NCBI GenBank assembly: GCA_964504155.1
Contig: CAZDCZ010000076.1
Span: forward strand, 1-13,668
Source: CAZDCZ01 sp964504155
GTDB lineage: Bacteria > Bacteroidota > Bacteroidia > Bacteroidales > UBA12077
Direction: 5' to 3'
DNA length: 13,668 bases
Both the position numbers and the translations under genes were made by a program. Below are positions 1 to 8,184 of this stretch, piece by piece. How positions within the stretch are numbered: position 1 is the stretch's first letter; each line of letters opens with the position of its first letter. Under the pieces are notes generated by a model, which was not told the origin of the DNA, searched no databases, and worked only from the letters and a program-made list of their open reading frames with translations.

Positions 1-59
1 ATGATATTAGAAAAGGACTAGAGAATGCTTGTGGGTGGTATTGGGAGAATTTAAAATAA
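1..59 (+). CDS. C-terminal end of a probable NAD-dependent nucleotide-sugar epimerase/dehydratase (5' partial)
   Basis: The third forward frame is open from the window edge to a TAA at 57-59 and encodes 18 residues, beginning DIRKGLENACG and ending WYWENLK. The pattern of a Gly-Leu followed after a few residues by a Trp-Tyr pair and a short charged tail resembles the last helix of extended short-chain dehydrogenase/reductase sugar epimerases and dehydratases. The other two frames hit stops within the first 21 bases. The stop lies six bases before the rmlA start, so the gene is probably in the same operon. Too little is visible to name the enzyme or its substrate; the family call is inference from a short tail. 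Confidence 0.5.
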   Translation, partial: DIRKGLENACGWYWENLK

Positions 60-65
60 TTTAGT

Positions 66-938
66 ATGAAAGGAATAGTTTTAGCGGGAGGTAGTGGAAC
101 AAGATTATATCCTATTACTAAAGGAGTATCGAAACAATTACTTCCAATATACGATAAACCAATGATATATTATCCATTATCTGTATTAATGTTAGCAGGT
201 ATTAGAGAAATATTAATAATTTCTACACCTGAAGATTTACCTGGTTTTGAAAGACTATTAGGAGATGGTAGTGATATTGGTGTTAATTTAACTTATGCAG
301 AACAACCGTCTCCTGATGGATTAGCTCAAGCATTTATTATTGGTGAAGATTTTATCGGAGATGATGATGTTTGTTTAGTATTGGGGGACAACATTTTTTA
401 TGGGCAAAGTTTTGGTTCTATTCTTAATGAATCAGTTCGATTAGTTGAAGAAGAAAAGAAATCAACTGTTTTTGGATATTATGTTAAAGATCCGCAAAGA
501 TATGGTGTTGCGGAATTTGATGATAATGAAAATGTAATTAGTATAGAAGAAAAACCTGATAGTCCAAAATCGAATTATGCAGTTGTAGGATTATATTTTT
601 ATCCCAATTCTGTTGTTAATATTGCTAAAAATATTAAGCCATCGGATAGAGGAGAATTGGAAATTACAACAGTTAACCAAGAATATTTATCTCAAAATAG
701 TTTGAAAATTAAATTGCTTGGACGCGGATTTGCTTGGTTAGATACAGGGACTCACGATTCTTTGTCAGAAGCATCTAATTTTATTGAAACTATTGAAAAA
801 AGGCAAGGATTAAAAATTGCTTGTTTAGAAGAAATTGCTTTTAAAATGGGATATATTAATCGAAAGCAATTGTTACAACTTGCAGAGCCTTTAAAAAAGA
901 ATCAATACGGACAATATTTAATTGATATAGCTAAGTAA
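66..938 (+). CDS. rmlA: Glucose-1-phosphate thymidylyltransferase RmlA
   Basis: A 290-residue cytoplasmic enzyme that joins dTTP and glucose-1-phosphate to give dTDP-glucose, the first step to dTDP-L-rhamnose. The nucleotidyltransferase signature GGSGTRLYPIT is at residues 8-18, followed by SKQLLP (22-27) with the conserved Lys. The base-recognition stretch runs AEQPSPDGLAQAF (78-90), LGDNIFYG (106-113) carries the metal-binding Asp108, EEKP is at 161-164, and AWLDTGTHDSL follows near 223-233 with a second metal-type Asp226. Length and motifs match full-length RmlA. The ATG at 66 is six bases after the previous stop and gives the normal N-terminus, but there is no clear Shine-Dalgarno. Its stop overlaps the rmlC start by one base (TAATG). 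The product is a shared precursor, so other dTDP-sugars could also use it. Confidence 0.97.
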   Translation: MKGIVLAGGSGTRLYPITKGVSKQLLPIYDKPMIYYPLSVLMLAGIREILIISTPEDLPGFERLLGDGSDIGVNLTYAEQPSPDGLAQAFIIGEDFIGDDDVCLVLGDNIFYGQSFGSILNESVRLVEEEKKSTVFGYYVKDPQRYGVAEFDDNENVISIEEKPDSPKSNYAVVGLYFYPNSVVNIAKNIKPSDRGELEITTVNQEYLSQNSLKIKLLGRGFAWLDTGTHDSLSEASNFIETIEKRQGLKIACLEEIAFKMGYINRKQLLQLAEPLKKNQYGQYLIDIAK

Positions 939-1504
939 TGAATTTTATAAAAACAGAAATTCCTGAAGTTGTTGTTATTGAGCCAACAGTATTTGGAGAT
1001 GAGAGAGGTTATTTTTTTGAATCATTTTCGAAAAAACAATTTGATGATAATATTATAGAAACTGAGTTTGTACAAGATAATGAATCGAAATCGAGTTATG
1101 GAGTATTGCGAGGACTGCATTATCAGTTGCCTCCTTTTGCACAGTCTAAACTTGTGCGAGTAATAGAAGGTAAAGTTTTGGATGTTGCTGTAGATATACG
1201 TAAAGGTTCTCCTACATTTAGTAAGTATATTGCCGTAGAGTTATCATCCGACAATAAAAAACAAATGTTTATTCCGCGTGGTTTCGCTCATGGTTTTGTT
1301 GTGTTAAGCGATAAAGCTATTTTTGCTTATAAAGTAGATAATATTTATAATCGTGATTCTGAGGGTTCTTTTAAATATAATGATACTGAATTAAACATCG
1401 ATTGGAAAATTAAATCTGAAAATATTCAGTTATCGCAAAAAGATAAAGAAGCTATAGATTTTAAAGCTGCTGTTTTGTTTAATTATAATGAAAAATTGTA
1501 TTAA
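938..1504 (+). CDS. rmlC: dTDP-4-dehydrorhamnose 3,5-epimerase RmlC
   Basis: A 188-residue cupin-fold enzyme, close to the usual length of about 180-190, that epimerises C3 and C5 of dTDP-4-keto-6-deoxyglucose (third step of dTDP-L-rhamnose synthesis). Visible family features are FGDERGYFFESF (19-30), FVQDNESKSSYGVLRGLHYQ (44-63) with the catalytic-type His61, and the substrate-phosphate Lys71. IPRGFAHGF (112-120) and Tyr131 in FAYKVDN follow; the Tyr is the expected proton donor. LSQKDKEA near 165-172 supplies the Asp that usually pairs with the His. All expected residues are present. Start and stop each share one base with the neighbouring genes in TAATG junctions, which indicates translational coupling across rmlA-rmlC-rmlD. 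Confidence 0.97.
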   Translation: MNFIKTEIPEVVVIEPTVFGDERGYFFESFSKKQFDDNIIETEFVQDNESKSSYGVLRGLHYQLPPFAQSKLVRVIEGKVLDVAVDIRKGSPTFSKYIAVELSSDNKKQMFIPRGFAHGFVVLSDKAIFAYKVDNIYNRDSEGSFKYNDTELNIDWKIKSENIQLSQKDKEAIDFKAAVLFNYNEKLY

Positions 1505-2376
1505 TGCAGAATTTTAATATTCTTATTACTGGTGCTAATGGTCAATTAGGCTCTGAATTTAGAGAGATTGCTGAAATTCAAAGTTTGCACACTTTCTTTT
1601 TTACTGATGTAGATGATTTAGATATTACAGATTTTATTGCTGTTAATAAATATATTATTGAAAATAATATTGACATAATAGTTAACTGTGCTGCTTATAC
1701 TGCTGTTGATAAAGCTGAAGAAGAAGTAGAGATTGCAGAAAATATTAATGTATTAGGTCCTGAAATATTAGCAAAATCTGCTAATATAAATTCTTGTAAA
1801 CTAGTACATATTTCTACCGATTATGTTTTTGATGGAAGTAAAAATATGCCATATACAGAAGATGACATTGAAAAACCAATTGGAGTGTATGGAGCTACCA
1901 AGTACAAAGGAGAGCAAGCTGTAATTGCTATAAATGCAGAGGCTGTAGTTATTCGAACTTCGTGGCTATATTCTTCTTTTGGGAATAATTTTGTTAAAAC
2001 CATGTTGAAATTTGGTAAAGAAAGAGAATCTGTAAATGTAATCTGCGATCAAGTGGGAACGCCGACTTATGCTAAAGACTTAGCTGTTGCAATTTTAAAA
2101 ATCTTAGATTCAGGTAATAAAATTAATAGAAAGCGTTCAGTATATCATTTTTCGAATCAAGGAGTGATATCATGGTATGATTTTGCTGTTAATATAATGG
2201 AGCTTGCTAAACTTGATTGTAAAGTAAATGCAATCGAAACAAAAGATTATCCATCAAAAGTTGTACGACCTTTTTATTCTGTATTAAATAAAGCAAATAT
2301 GATTAAGGATTTTAATTTAGAAATTCCATATTGGAAAGAATCTTTAAAAGATTGCATTAATAAACTAAATAATTAA
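1504..2376 (+). CDS. rmlD: dTDP-4-dehydrorhamnose reductase RmlD
   Basis: A 290-residue short-chain dehydrogenase/reductase that reduces the 4-keto group of dTDP-4-keto-L-rhamnose with NAD(P)H, giving dTDP-L-rhamnose. The dinucleotide-binding loop is GANGQLG (10-16), followed by the RmlD-type segment around TDVDDLDITD (34-43) and NCAAYTAVD (61-69). The active site is STDYVFDG (104-111), with the YxxxK pair Tyr129/Lys133 in YGATKYKGE. RTSWLYS at 151-157 is also typical. Length matches the family. The ATG overlaps the rmlC stop by one base, and rmlB starts four bases after its own stop. Confidence 0.97.
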   Translation: MQNFNILITGANGQLGSEFREIAEIQSLHTFFFTDVDDLDITDFIAVNKYIIENNIDIIVNCAAYTAVDKAEEEVEIAENINVLGPEILAKSANINSCKLVHISTDYVFDGSKNMPYTEDDIEKPIGVYGATKYKGEQAVIAINAEAVVIRTSWLYSSFGNNFVKTMLKFGKERESVNVICDQVGTPTYAKDLAVAILKILDSGNKINRKRSVYHFSNQGVISWYDFAVNIMELAKLDCKVNAIETKDYPSKVVRPFYSVLNKANMIKDFNLEIPYWKESLKDCINKLNN

Positions 2377-2380
2377 ATAT

Positions 2381-3379
2381 ATGAAATCTATTTTAGTAAC
2401 CGGTGGAGCAGGATTTATTGGAGCTAATTTTGTCCCTTATTTTATCAAGAAATATCCTGAATACCATATAATAAATCTTGATTTGCTTACTTATGCAGGT
2501 AATTTATCTAATTTGAAAGAAATAGAAGATAATAAAAGATATACTTTTGTAAAAGGAAATATTTGTAATAGAGAATTAATTGAATTTTTATTTGAAACAT
2601 ATGATATACGCGGAGTTATTCACTTTGCAGCAGAAAGCCATGTTGATAATTCAATTTCAGGTCCCGAAGTGTTTATTAAAACTAATATTAATGGAACATT
2701 TACTTTATTAGATGTAGCTAGAAAATTTTGGATGAACTCACCTTTTGAATTTAAAAAAGGATATGAGAATTGTAGGTTTCATCATATATCAACCGATGAA
2801 GTGTATGGAACTTTGGGGAAAACTGGTTTGTTTGAAGAAACTACGCCATATTCACCTAATTCTCCATATTCAGCTGCAAAAGCATCTTCTGATTTTATTG
2901 TAAGGGCATATCATCACACCTATGGAATGAATGTTACAACCAGTAATTGTTCTAATAATTATGGTACAAAACAACATAATGAGAAATTAATACCTGTAAT
3001 TATTCGCAAAGCATTACAAGGAGAAGATATCCCAATTTATGGGGATGGTAAAAATATACGAGATTGGTTATATGTGTTAGATCATTGTAAAGGTATTGAT
3101 ATTGTATTTCATAAAGGAATTGCTGGTGAGACGTATAATATTGGTGGCAGAAACGAAAAAACTAATTTAGAAATAGTAAATCATATTTGTGAGTATTTAG
3201 ATAATAAAAATGCAAAGCCATCTGGTTCATATAAAGATCAAATTACTTTTGTAGAGGATAGGGCAGGTCATGATAGAAGATATGCAATTGATGCAAGTAA
3301 AATAGAAAATGAATTAGATTGGAAAGCCGATGAAGATTTTGTAAGTGGAATTGAAAAAACAATAAATTGGTATGTATAA
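2381..3379 (+). CDS. rmlB: dTDP-glucose 4,6-dehydratase RmlB (C-terminus short)
   Basis: An extended SDR enzyme that dehydrates dTDP-glucose to dTDP-4-keto-6-deoxyglucose with tightly bound NAD; it acts second in the pathway although it is the last rml gene here. The NAD loop TGGAGFIG is at 7-14, HFAAESHVDNSI at 81-92, the catalytic STDEVYG at 137-143 with the Asp-Glu dehydratase pair 139/140, and YxxxK at Tyr163/Lys167 in SPYSAAKASSD. SNCSNNYG (188-195) and YGDGKNIRDW further on complete the signature. At 332 residues it is about 20 shorter than most RmlB proteins, which continue past the INWY motif; here the reading frame stops one codon after it. Catalytic parts are intact, so activity is likely. 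A 138-base gap follows, the longest in the window. Confidence 0.95.
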   Translation: MKSILVTGGAGFIGANFVPYFIKKYPEYHIINLDLLTYAGNLSNLKEIEDNKRYTFVKGNICNRELIEFLFETYDIRGVIHFAAESHVDNSISGPEVFIKTNINGTFTLLDVARKFWMNSPFEFKKGYENCRFHHISTDEVYGTLGKTGLFEETTPYSPNSPYSAAKASSDFIVRAYHHTYGMNVTTSNCSNNYGTKQHNEKLIPVIIRKALQGEDIPIYGDGKNIRDWLYVLDHCKGIDIVFHKGIAGETYNIGGRNEKTNLEIVNHICEYLDNKNAKPSGSYKDQITFVEDRAGHDRRYAIDASKIENELDWKADEDFVSGIEKTINWYV

Positions 3380-3497
3380 GTAAATTTCTTTTGTAAAATT
3401 CTAGGTTTAAAATAATATACATAAAGAAAATAGGTATAAATAAATTTATAAAATCATAGTAATAACTACAAACATCTATAAAAATTAGTTTGCTGAT

Positions 3498-3515
3498 ATT
3501 TTTAATTTTAAAAAT
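3498..3515. repeat. Short AT palindrome just before the wzx start
   Basis: ATTTTTAA and its exact reverse complement TTAAAAAT are separated by two bases and end two bases before the wzx ATG. The 138-base gap 3380-3517 around it contains only AT-rich sequence, with no ORF and no good match to the Bacteroidota promoter pattern TAnnTTTG. In DNA this rich in A and T such a palindrome can easily arise by chance. No function is claimed. Confidence 0.3.
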
Positions 3516-3517
3516 TA

Positions 3518-4909
3518 ATGAGTTTAAGAAATGATATATTAAAAGTTAGTGGATCTAATATAGTTGTTCTTCTTTCTAGTATTATAAATGGATTTGTTTT
3601 ACCTGCAGTCCTTTCAATAGATGATTATTCAAAACTAAAAACGTATACATTATATGCAAGTTTCATTGGATTTCTTCATTTAGGATTCGTTGACGGAATA
3701 AATATTAAATATGGTGGCAAGGTTATAGATGATGTATCATCAAAAGAATTTAATTATTTTCATAATTTTTTTGTAGTATTTCAATTTCTGATTGTTTTAT
3801 TTGTTTTTACAATAGGTATAATTAATAAAAACACAATATTAATTTTTATTGGATTAACAATTCTACCATTAAATTTAAAATCATTATTTCTTTTTTTCTA
3901 TCAAGCTATAGGAAATTTTAAATTGTATTCTCAGTTAGCAATTATTGCTCCATTAGTTAGTATATTTATAACTTTATTACTTGTTTTGCTTAAAGTTACG
4001 ACTTACGAATATTATATATTGGCTAGTATTATAGGATATGTTCTTGCAGTTGTTTATATAGAGAATAAAATAAAAATAGTAAAGTTATCTTTTAATTTGC
4101 CAACTTTTAAGAATGGCAGATTTATGCTAAGAACAATATTTTACTCTGGTTTTTTTATAATGCTGGGAAATACTTTATTTGTTATATTTTTTAATATAGG
4201 AAGATGGATGTCGAAGTTGTTTATGTCAAATGTTGATTTTGCAATTTATTCTTTTGGTATGTCTTTAATTGGTTTTATAACAATTTTTATTAATGCTGTT
4301 ACTCAATCTTTTTATCCTCACTTATCGAGAAATTATACTGATGAATTAATATCAAGATATAGAAACTTATTTCTTGTGATTGGAAGCTTTTCTATAATTG
4401 GATATTTTTTTATTGTTGTAATTGTTGAAAATTTTATTTCGAAGTATAATGAATCTTTAATTCTTACTGGTATATTAATAACTACTATTCCTGGGGTTTT
4501 AATAGTGAAATCTTTATATGTAAATCTTTATAAAGTATTAAAAAAGGAACGACAATTTCTGTTTGATATATCAAAAATGCTCTTAATAGCAATATTGCTT
4601 AGTGCAATAATTTTTTATTTTAATAGAAATACTATAAGTATTGCAATATCAGCAGTTATTTCAATTTATTTGTGGATTATATTTCCTCCTTCCTTTATAA
4701 GAATTTCAATAAAGGAAAGAATTAGGGAATTTTGTTATCTCTGTTTAATAATTGGAGGATTTATTATAATTATAATGTTAGATATAGTTATGTCAATACA
4801 AATATTAATTACAATTCTATTAATATTTGTTATAAATTTTATTTTTTATAAAAGAGTTATAAATGAATTAATTGCTCGATTAAGGAATACTATGAAAAAG
4901 ATTTTTTAA
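3518..4909 (+). CDS. wzx: Wzx-type polysaccharide repeat-unit flippase
   Basis: A 463-residue polytopic inner-membrane protein of the oligosaccharide flippase (MOP/PST) superfamily, expected to move undecaprenyl-diphosphate-linked repeat units to the periplasmic face. I count 12-14 hydrophobic segments by eye, roughly at 12-32, 43-60, 83-101, 105-127, 138-160, 164-181, 207-227, 241-262, 285-305, 313-335, 352-369, 373-392, 405-423 and 426-444. The early stretch YSKLKTYTLY followed by LGFVDGINIKYGG (55-67) is typical of this flippase group. The C-terminus is basic. The gene is directly followed by a wzy candidate, the usual partner. Sequence similarity in Wzx is low across species, so the symbol rests on topology, length and context. 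The ATG at 3518 gives a normal N-terminal amphipathic start. Confidence 0.88.
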   Translation: MSLRNDILKVSGSNIVVLLSSIINGFVLPAVLSIDDYSKLKTYTLYASFIGFLHLGFVDGINIKYGGKVIDDVSSKEFNYFHNFFVVFQFLIVLFVFTIGIINKNTILIFIGLTILPLNLKSLFLFFYQAIGNFKLYSQLAIIAPLVSIFITLLLVLLKVTTYEYYILASIIGYVLAVVYIENKIKIVKLSFNLPTFKNGRFMLRTIFYSGFFIMLGNTLFVIFFNIGRWMSKLFMSNVDFAIYSFGMSLIGFITIFINAVTQSFYPHLSRNYTDELISRYRNLFLVIGSFSIIGYFFIVVIVENFISKYNESLILTGILITTIPGVLIVKSLYVNLYKVLKKERQFLFDISKMLLIAILLSAIIFYFNRNTISIAISAVISIYLWIIFPPSFIRISIKERIREFCYLCLIIGGFIIIIMLDIVMSIQILITILLIFVINFIFYKRVINELIARLRNTMKKIF

Positions 4910-4934
4910 TATAAATTTTGAAAGAAATTATTCC

Positions 4935-6101
4935 ATGATATATTTAATTATAATAGTTTTATTAGTGTTTTTTTCTTTTATATATGATTTTTCGAATTTA
5001 AAAGGGGGCGAAAAACTATTCTATAATTTAATGTGGTTTATTTTTGTCTTACTTTTTGGTTTAAGATACAGAGTAGGCGGAGATACTATTAATTATATGA
5101 TTGTTTATGATTCAATGCCTACTATTAGTGAACTAATTAAACATGGATTTAGAATAGGAAAGCTTCAACCTCTATGGCAAATATTATGTGCATTTGCAAA
5201 ATCAATTCATCCCGATTTTGTGGTCTTGCAAATTATTCATGCTATAATTGTGAATACAATTATATTTAAATTTATAAAAGCAAACACAAAATATTACTTT
5301 ACAGGAATTTTACTATATTTTCTATATTATAGTTTTTATTTTAATGTTGAAATTCTTAGAGAGTCATTGGCCATTTCATTTTTTCTTTTAAGTTTAAATT
5401 CTTTCTTAAGAAAAAAATGGTTTATCTATTATATTTGGGTTACTATTTCCTTTTTATTCCATTATTCAGCTATAATATTGTTTGTAATACCATTGTTTCA
5501 TTCTTTAAAGCTGAATAGAAAAACTTTTATCTTACTAATAAGTTATTTTGTCTTTGGTCTTATTATTTCAAAATATTTTGTAATGATTTTGGATTCTTTT
5601 CATAGTGGAGATGGCATAATTGATAGTATAAGAACTTATTTAGATTATAAATTTACAATATTTGGTGTCATTTCTGTTTTGTTATTGTACATAGTGTTAC
5701 CAAGTTCTGTATATTATTTATCAAAAAAAATATTTAAAATAGAATCAAAATATTATGTATTTCTTGGGTTTTATGTAGTTGTTGGATGCTCAATAAGTTA
5801 CTTTTCTATATTTTTTAGATTTGTTAATTATTTTACACCAATTCTTTGTCTGTTTATTACTGAAATCTTACATTTGTTATTTAGGCAAAAAGGGATATTA
5901 CGTTTGAGGCTTCTTGTTACAATGATATTATTTTTAATGATATCGAGTGTTTTTATGAAACGTTATTTTACTGATACAAGTGAATTTGCAAATGGAACAA
6001 GATGGTATTCCCGTTGGTATCCATATGTTTCGGTATTTAATAAGAAACTAGATATTGATAGAGAAAGATTACAAGAAGGTATAAAAAATAAAGAATTATA
6101 G
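4935..6101 (+). CDS. wzy: Wzy/EpsG-family O-antigen or capsule polymerase
   Basis: A 388-residue membrane protein with about ten hydrophobic segments, expected to polymerise lipid-linked repeat units in the periplasm. It shows EpsG-family features. GLRYRVGGDTINY (42-54) has the conserved Arg/Asp/Tyr pattern. The segment NVEILRESLAISF (137-149) and then FHYSA (175-179) match the family's Arg-rich and Phe-His-Ser motifs. After the last membrane segment (about 322-340) there is a soluble tail of about 45 residues rich in Arg and Trp. The gene follows the flippase by 25 bases and precedes a GT8 gene by four. EpsG-like proteins are also known in exopolysaccharide loci, so this gene alone does not separate O-antigen from capsule or exopolysaccharide. 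Confidence 0.87.
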   Translation: MIYLIIIVLLVFFSFIYDFSNLKGGEKLFYNLMWFIFVLLFGLRYRVGGDTINYMIVYDSMPTISELIKHGFRIGKLQPLWQILCAFAKSIHPDFVVLQIIHAIIVNTIIFKFIKANTKYYFTGILLYFLYYSFYFNVEILRESLAISFFLLSLNSFLRKKWFIYYIWVTISFLFHYSAIILFVIPLFHSLKLNRKTFILLISYFVFGLIISKYFVMILDSFHSGDGIIDSIRTYLDYKFTIFGVISVLLLYIVLPSSVYYLSKKIFKIESKYYVFLGFYVVVGCSISYFSIFFRFVNYFTPILCLFITEILHLLFRQKGILRLRLLVTMILFLMISSVFMKRYFTDTSEFANGTRWYSRWYPYVSVFNKKLDIDRERLQEGIKNKEL

Positions 6102-6105
6102 AAAG

Positions 6106-7050
6106 ATGAGTAAATTAAATATAGCATATGCATGCAATGAAGCTTATATTTCTCATACAGGAATATCTATGTTGTCGTTATTTGATAATAATAAGAGTTT
6201 TGATGAAATAAGTGTTTATTTTATTGCAAAAGATGTTTCAGATGAATCTATTTTGTTGCTAAAGGATATAGCTACAAAGTATCATAGAAATTTTATTGTT
6301 ATTCCTTTTGAAAGTATAACTCAAAGATTAGAAATTAATACTTTAGGACGTCATATTGAGACTATATATGCAAAATTATTTTTTGCTCAGATTGAAGAAA
6401 TAGATAAAATTTTATATATAGATAGTGATACTATTATTAATGATTCATTAGTAGAATTGTGGAATATTGATATTTCAGATTATTTGGTTGCAGGTGTAGA
6501 AACATATACTGTAGATGCAAAGGTAAAACTAGGCCTTAGTAGTAAAGATAATTTTATTAATGATGGTGTTGTATTATTAAATTTAAAACAGTTTAGAAAA
6601 CTTAATATAGAAGATGAGTTTGTTAGAAGAATAGCTTATTTTAATGGGAATCCTCCTGTATTAAGCGAAGGAATTATAAATTTTGTATGTAAGGGGAAAA
6701 TTTTATCCATACATCCAAGATATAATCTTTTGAGTGGTTTGTTTAAATATAAGAAGAATATTTTTTCGAATATGAACAATTATTATTCCAAAGAAACAAT
6801 AAAAGATGCTATAAAGAAACCTGTTATTATTCATTATTTATCGGCTTTTTATAATCGACCTTGGGATTTAGATTGCACACATCCTTTAAAAGAAAAGTAT
6901 ATGTATTATAAATCCTTGTCGTATTGGAAGGATTTGCCTTTTAAAGATGGAAAATTAAGTTTTCGTTTGAGAGTGATTAAAATATTGTATAATATTTTCC
7001 CTAATACATTATTAAATTATTTTAGATATTTATTAAAAAAAAGAAATTAA
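6106..7050 (+). CDS. Glycosyltransferase family 8 (LgtC-like)
   Basis: A 314-residue cytoplasmic GT-A fold glycosyltransferase. The N-terminus LNIAYACNEAYISHTGISM (4-22) is the GT8 nucleotide-binding start. The metal-binding DxD is Asp106-Ser-Asp108 in LYIDSDTI. FINDGVVLLNL (150-160) is the acceptor-site motif, and IHYLSAFYNRPW (241-252) supplies the late metal-binding His242 and the family's Pro-Trp. GT8 enzymes retain the anomeric configuration and usually use UDP-glucose or UDP-galactose, so addition of a hexose to the repeat unit is the simplest guess. The donor cannot be read from the sequence. An AGAAAG stretch just before the ATG could serve as a weak ribosome-binding site. The C-terminal 50 residues are basic and aromatic, as expected for membrane association. 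Confidence 0.9.
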   Translation: MSKLNIAYACNEAYISHTGISMLSLFDNNKSFDEISVYFIAKDVSDESILLLKDIATKYHRNFIVIPFESITQRLEINTLGRHIETIYAKLFFAQIEEIDKILYIDSDTIINDSLVELWNIDISDYLVAGVETYTVDAKVKLGLSSKDNFINDGVVLLNLKQFRKLNIEDEFVRRIAYFNGNPPVLSEGIINFVCKGKILSIHPRYNLLSGLFKYKKNIFSNMNNYYSKETIKDAIKKPVIIHYLSAFYNRPWDLDCTHPLKEKYMYYKSLSYWKDLPFKDGKLSFRLRVIKILYNIFPNTLLNYFRYLLKKRN

Positions 7051-7067
7051 TCTTTATTTATAGTTTT

Positions 7068-8078
7068 ATGTTCAAAAATAAAATACTTTTAATTACAGGT
7101 GGAACTGGTTCGTTTGGTAATGCTGTACTGAATAGATTTTTAAATACAGATATTAAAGAAATCAGAATTTTTTCTCGTGATGAGAAAAAACAAGATGATA
7201 TGCGGAATAAATTTAAGAATTCTAAACTTAAGTTTTATATCGGAGATGTACGAAATTATGATAGTATAGAAAATGCTATGCGTGGTGTTGATTATTTATT
7301 TCATGCAGCAGCACTTAAACAAGTGCCTTCTTGTGAATTTTTTCCTTTAGAAGCAACTCAAACTAATGTTATTGGTACCGGAAATGTTATTCGTGCGGCT
7401 GTAAAAAGTAAAGTAAAGAATGTAGTTTGTTTAAGTACAGATAAGGCTGCCTATCCAATTAATGCTATGGGAATTTCTAAGGCATTAATGGAGAAAGTAA
7501 TAGTTGCAGAATCGAGAAATGTACCCGAAGAAGAAACAACAATTTGTTGTACTCGTTATGGAAATGTTATGGCTTCCAGAGGTTCTGTAATACCTCTTTT
7601 TATAAATCAAATTAAAACAGGACAAGATTTAACAATTACTGATCCTAAAATGACTCGTTATCTTATGTCGTTGGATGAAGCTGTAGATTTGGTTTTGTTT
7701 GCTTTTAAAAATGGAAAACAAGGTGATTTATTTGTACAAAAAGCTCCGGCTTCAACAATTGAAGATTTAGCTAATGCAGTTAAAAGCATAATGAATTCCG
7801 ATTCCAAAATTAGAATTATAGGAACACGTCATGGAGAAAAATTGTACGAAACACTTTGTACTCGAGAAGAAATGATGAGAGCTGAAGATATGGGAGAGTT
7901 CTACCGTATTCCTGCTGATAATAGAGATTTAAATTATGGTAAGTATTTTACAAAAGGAGATGTTGTAACATCAGCATTGGAAGATTATAATTCGCATAAT
8001 ACCAGACAATTATCGATAGATGAAATTAAGAAAAAGCTACTTTCTTTGGAATATATTCAAAGCGAACTAGAAAAATAA
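7068..8078 (+). CDS. capE: UDP-GlcNAc 4,6-dehydratase/epimerase, CapE/FnlA/WbjB type
   Basis: A 336-residue extended SDR that starts UDP-L-FucNAc synthesis: it dehydrates UDP-GlcNAc at C4/C6 and inverts C5 (and, in characterised members, C3). The NAD(P) loop is TGGTGSFG (10-17), then IFSRDEKKQDDMR (34-46), YIGDVRN (57-63), HAAALKQVP (79-87) and LSTDKAAYP (122-130). The usual YxxxK tyrosine is replaced by Met134, with Lys138 kept (NAMGISK). That substitution is a known trait of the CapE/FnlA/WbjB branch and separates it from PseB. RHGEKLYETL (254-263) and the tail with DNRDLNYGKYF are also family features. Seventeen bases separate it from the GT8 gene. A 106-base gap lies before its pathway partner capF. 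Equivalent names are fnlA and wbjB. Confidence 0.93.
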   Translation: MFKNKILLITGGTGSFGNAVLNRFLNTDIKEIRIFSRDEKKQDDMRNKFKNSKLKFYIGDVRNYDSIENAMRGVDYLFHAAALKQVPSCEFFPLEATQTNVIGTGNVIRAAVKSKVKNVVCLSTDKAAYPINAMGISKALMEKVIVAESRNVPEEETTICCTRYGNVMASRGSVIPLFINQIKTGQDLTITDPKMTRYLMSLDEAVDLVLFAFKNGKQGDLFVQKAPASTIEDLANAVKSIMNSDSKIRIIGTRHGEKLYETLCTREEMMRAEDMGEFYRIPADNRDLNYGKYFTKGDVVTSALEDYNSHNTRQLSIDEIKKKLLSLEYIQSELEK

Positions 8079-8103
8079 AAGTATAATAATAAGTAATTAT
8101 TTG

Positions 8104-8141
8104 TGAACAATAAAAAATAGAAAATTGTAATTTATTGTTTA
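8104..8141 (+). repeat. AT-rich inverted repeat between capE and capF
   Basis: AACAATAAA at 8106-8114 is exactly complementary to TTTATTGTT at 8131-8139, with a 16-base loop. A G-T pair and a T-A pair extend the stem outward to 8104/8141. The stem has very few G-C pairs and is not followed by a run of T, so it is not a convincing terminator. By rough reasoning a nine-base match of this kind is not rare in DNA this AT-rich. It lies in the only sizeable break inside the UDP-FucNAc gene set. No ORF or promoter is visible in 8079-8184. Confidence 0.3.
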
Positions 8142-8184
8142 AAAATAATTTGAAATATAAAATGTAGGTAAAAAATATTTGCTA

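Noticed and set aside
1821..2003. Minus-strand ORF of 60 codons inside rmlD
   Set aside because: It lies wholly within a clear RmlD reading frame, shows no family motif and has no independent start signals.
3380..3517. Promoter search in the gap before wzx
   Set aside because: Sequences such as TTAGTTTG near 3485-3492 only partly match TAnnTTTG and lack a spaced TTTG upstream, so no promoter is called. I also saw no flanking inverted repeats of the kind that mark invertible capsule promoters.
5723..5730. Run of eight A in wzy (others at 7035-7042 and 9658-9665) as possible phase-variation tracts
   Set aside because: Runs of A of this length are common in Lys-rich genes of AT-rich genomes, and all the reading frames are intact; no sign of slippage.
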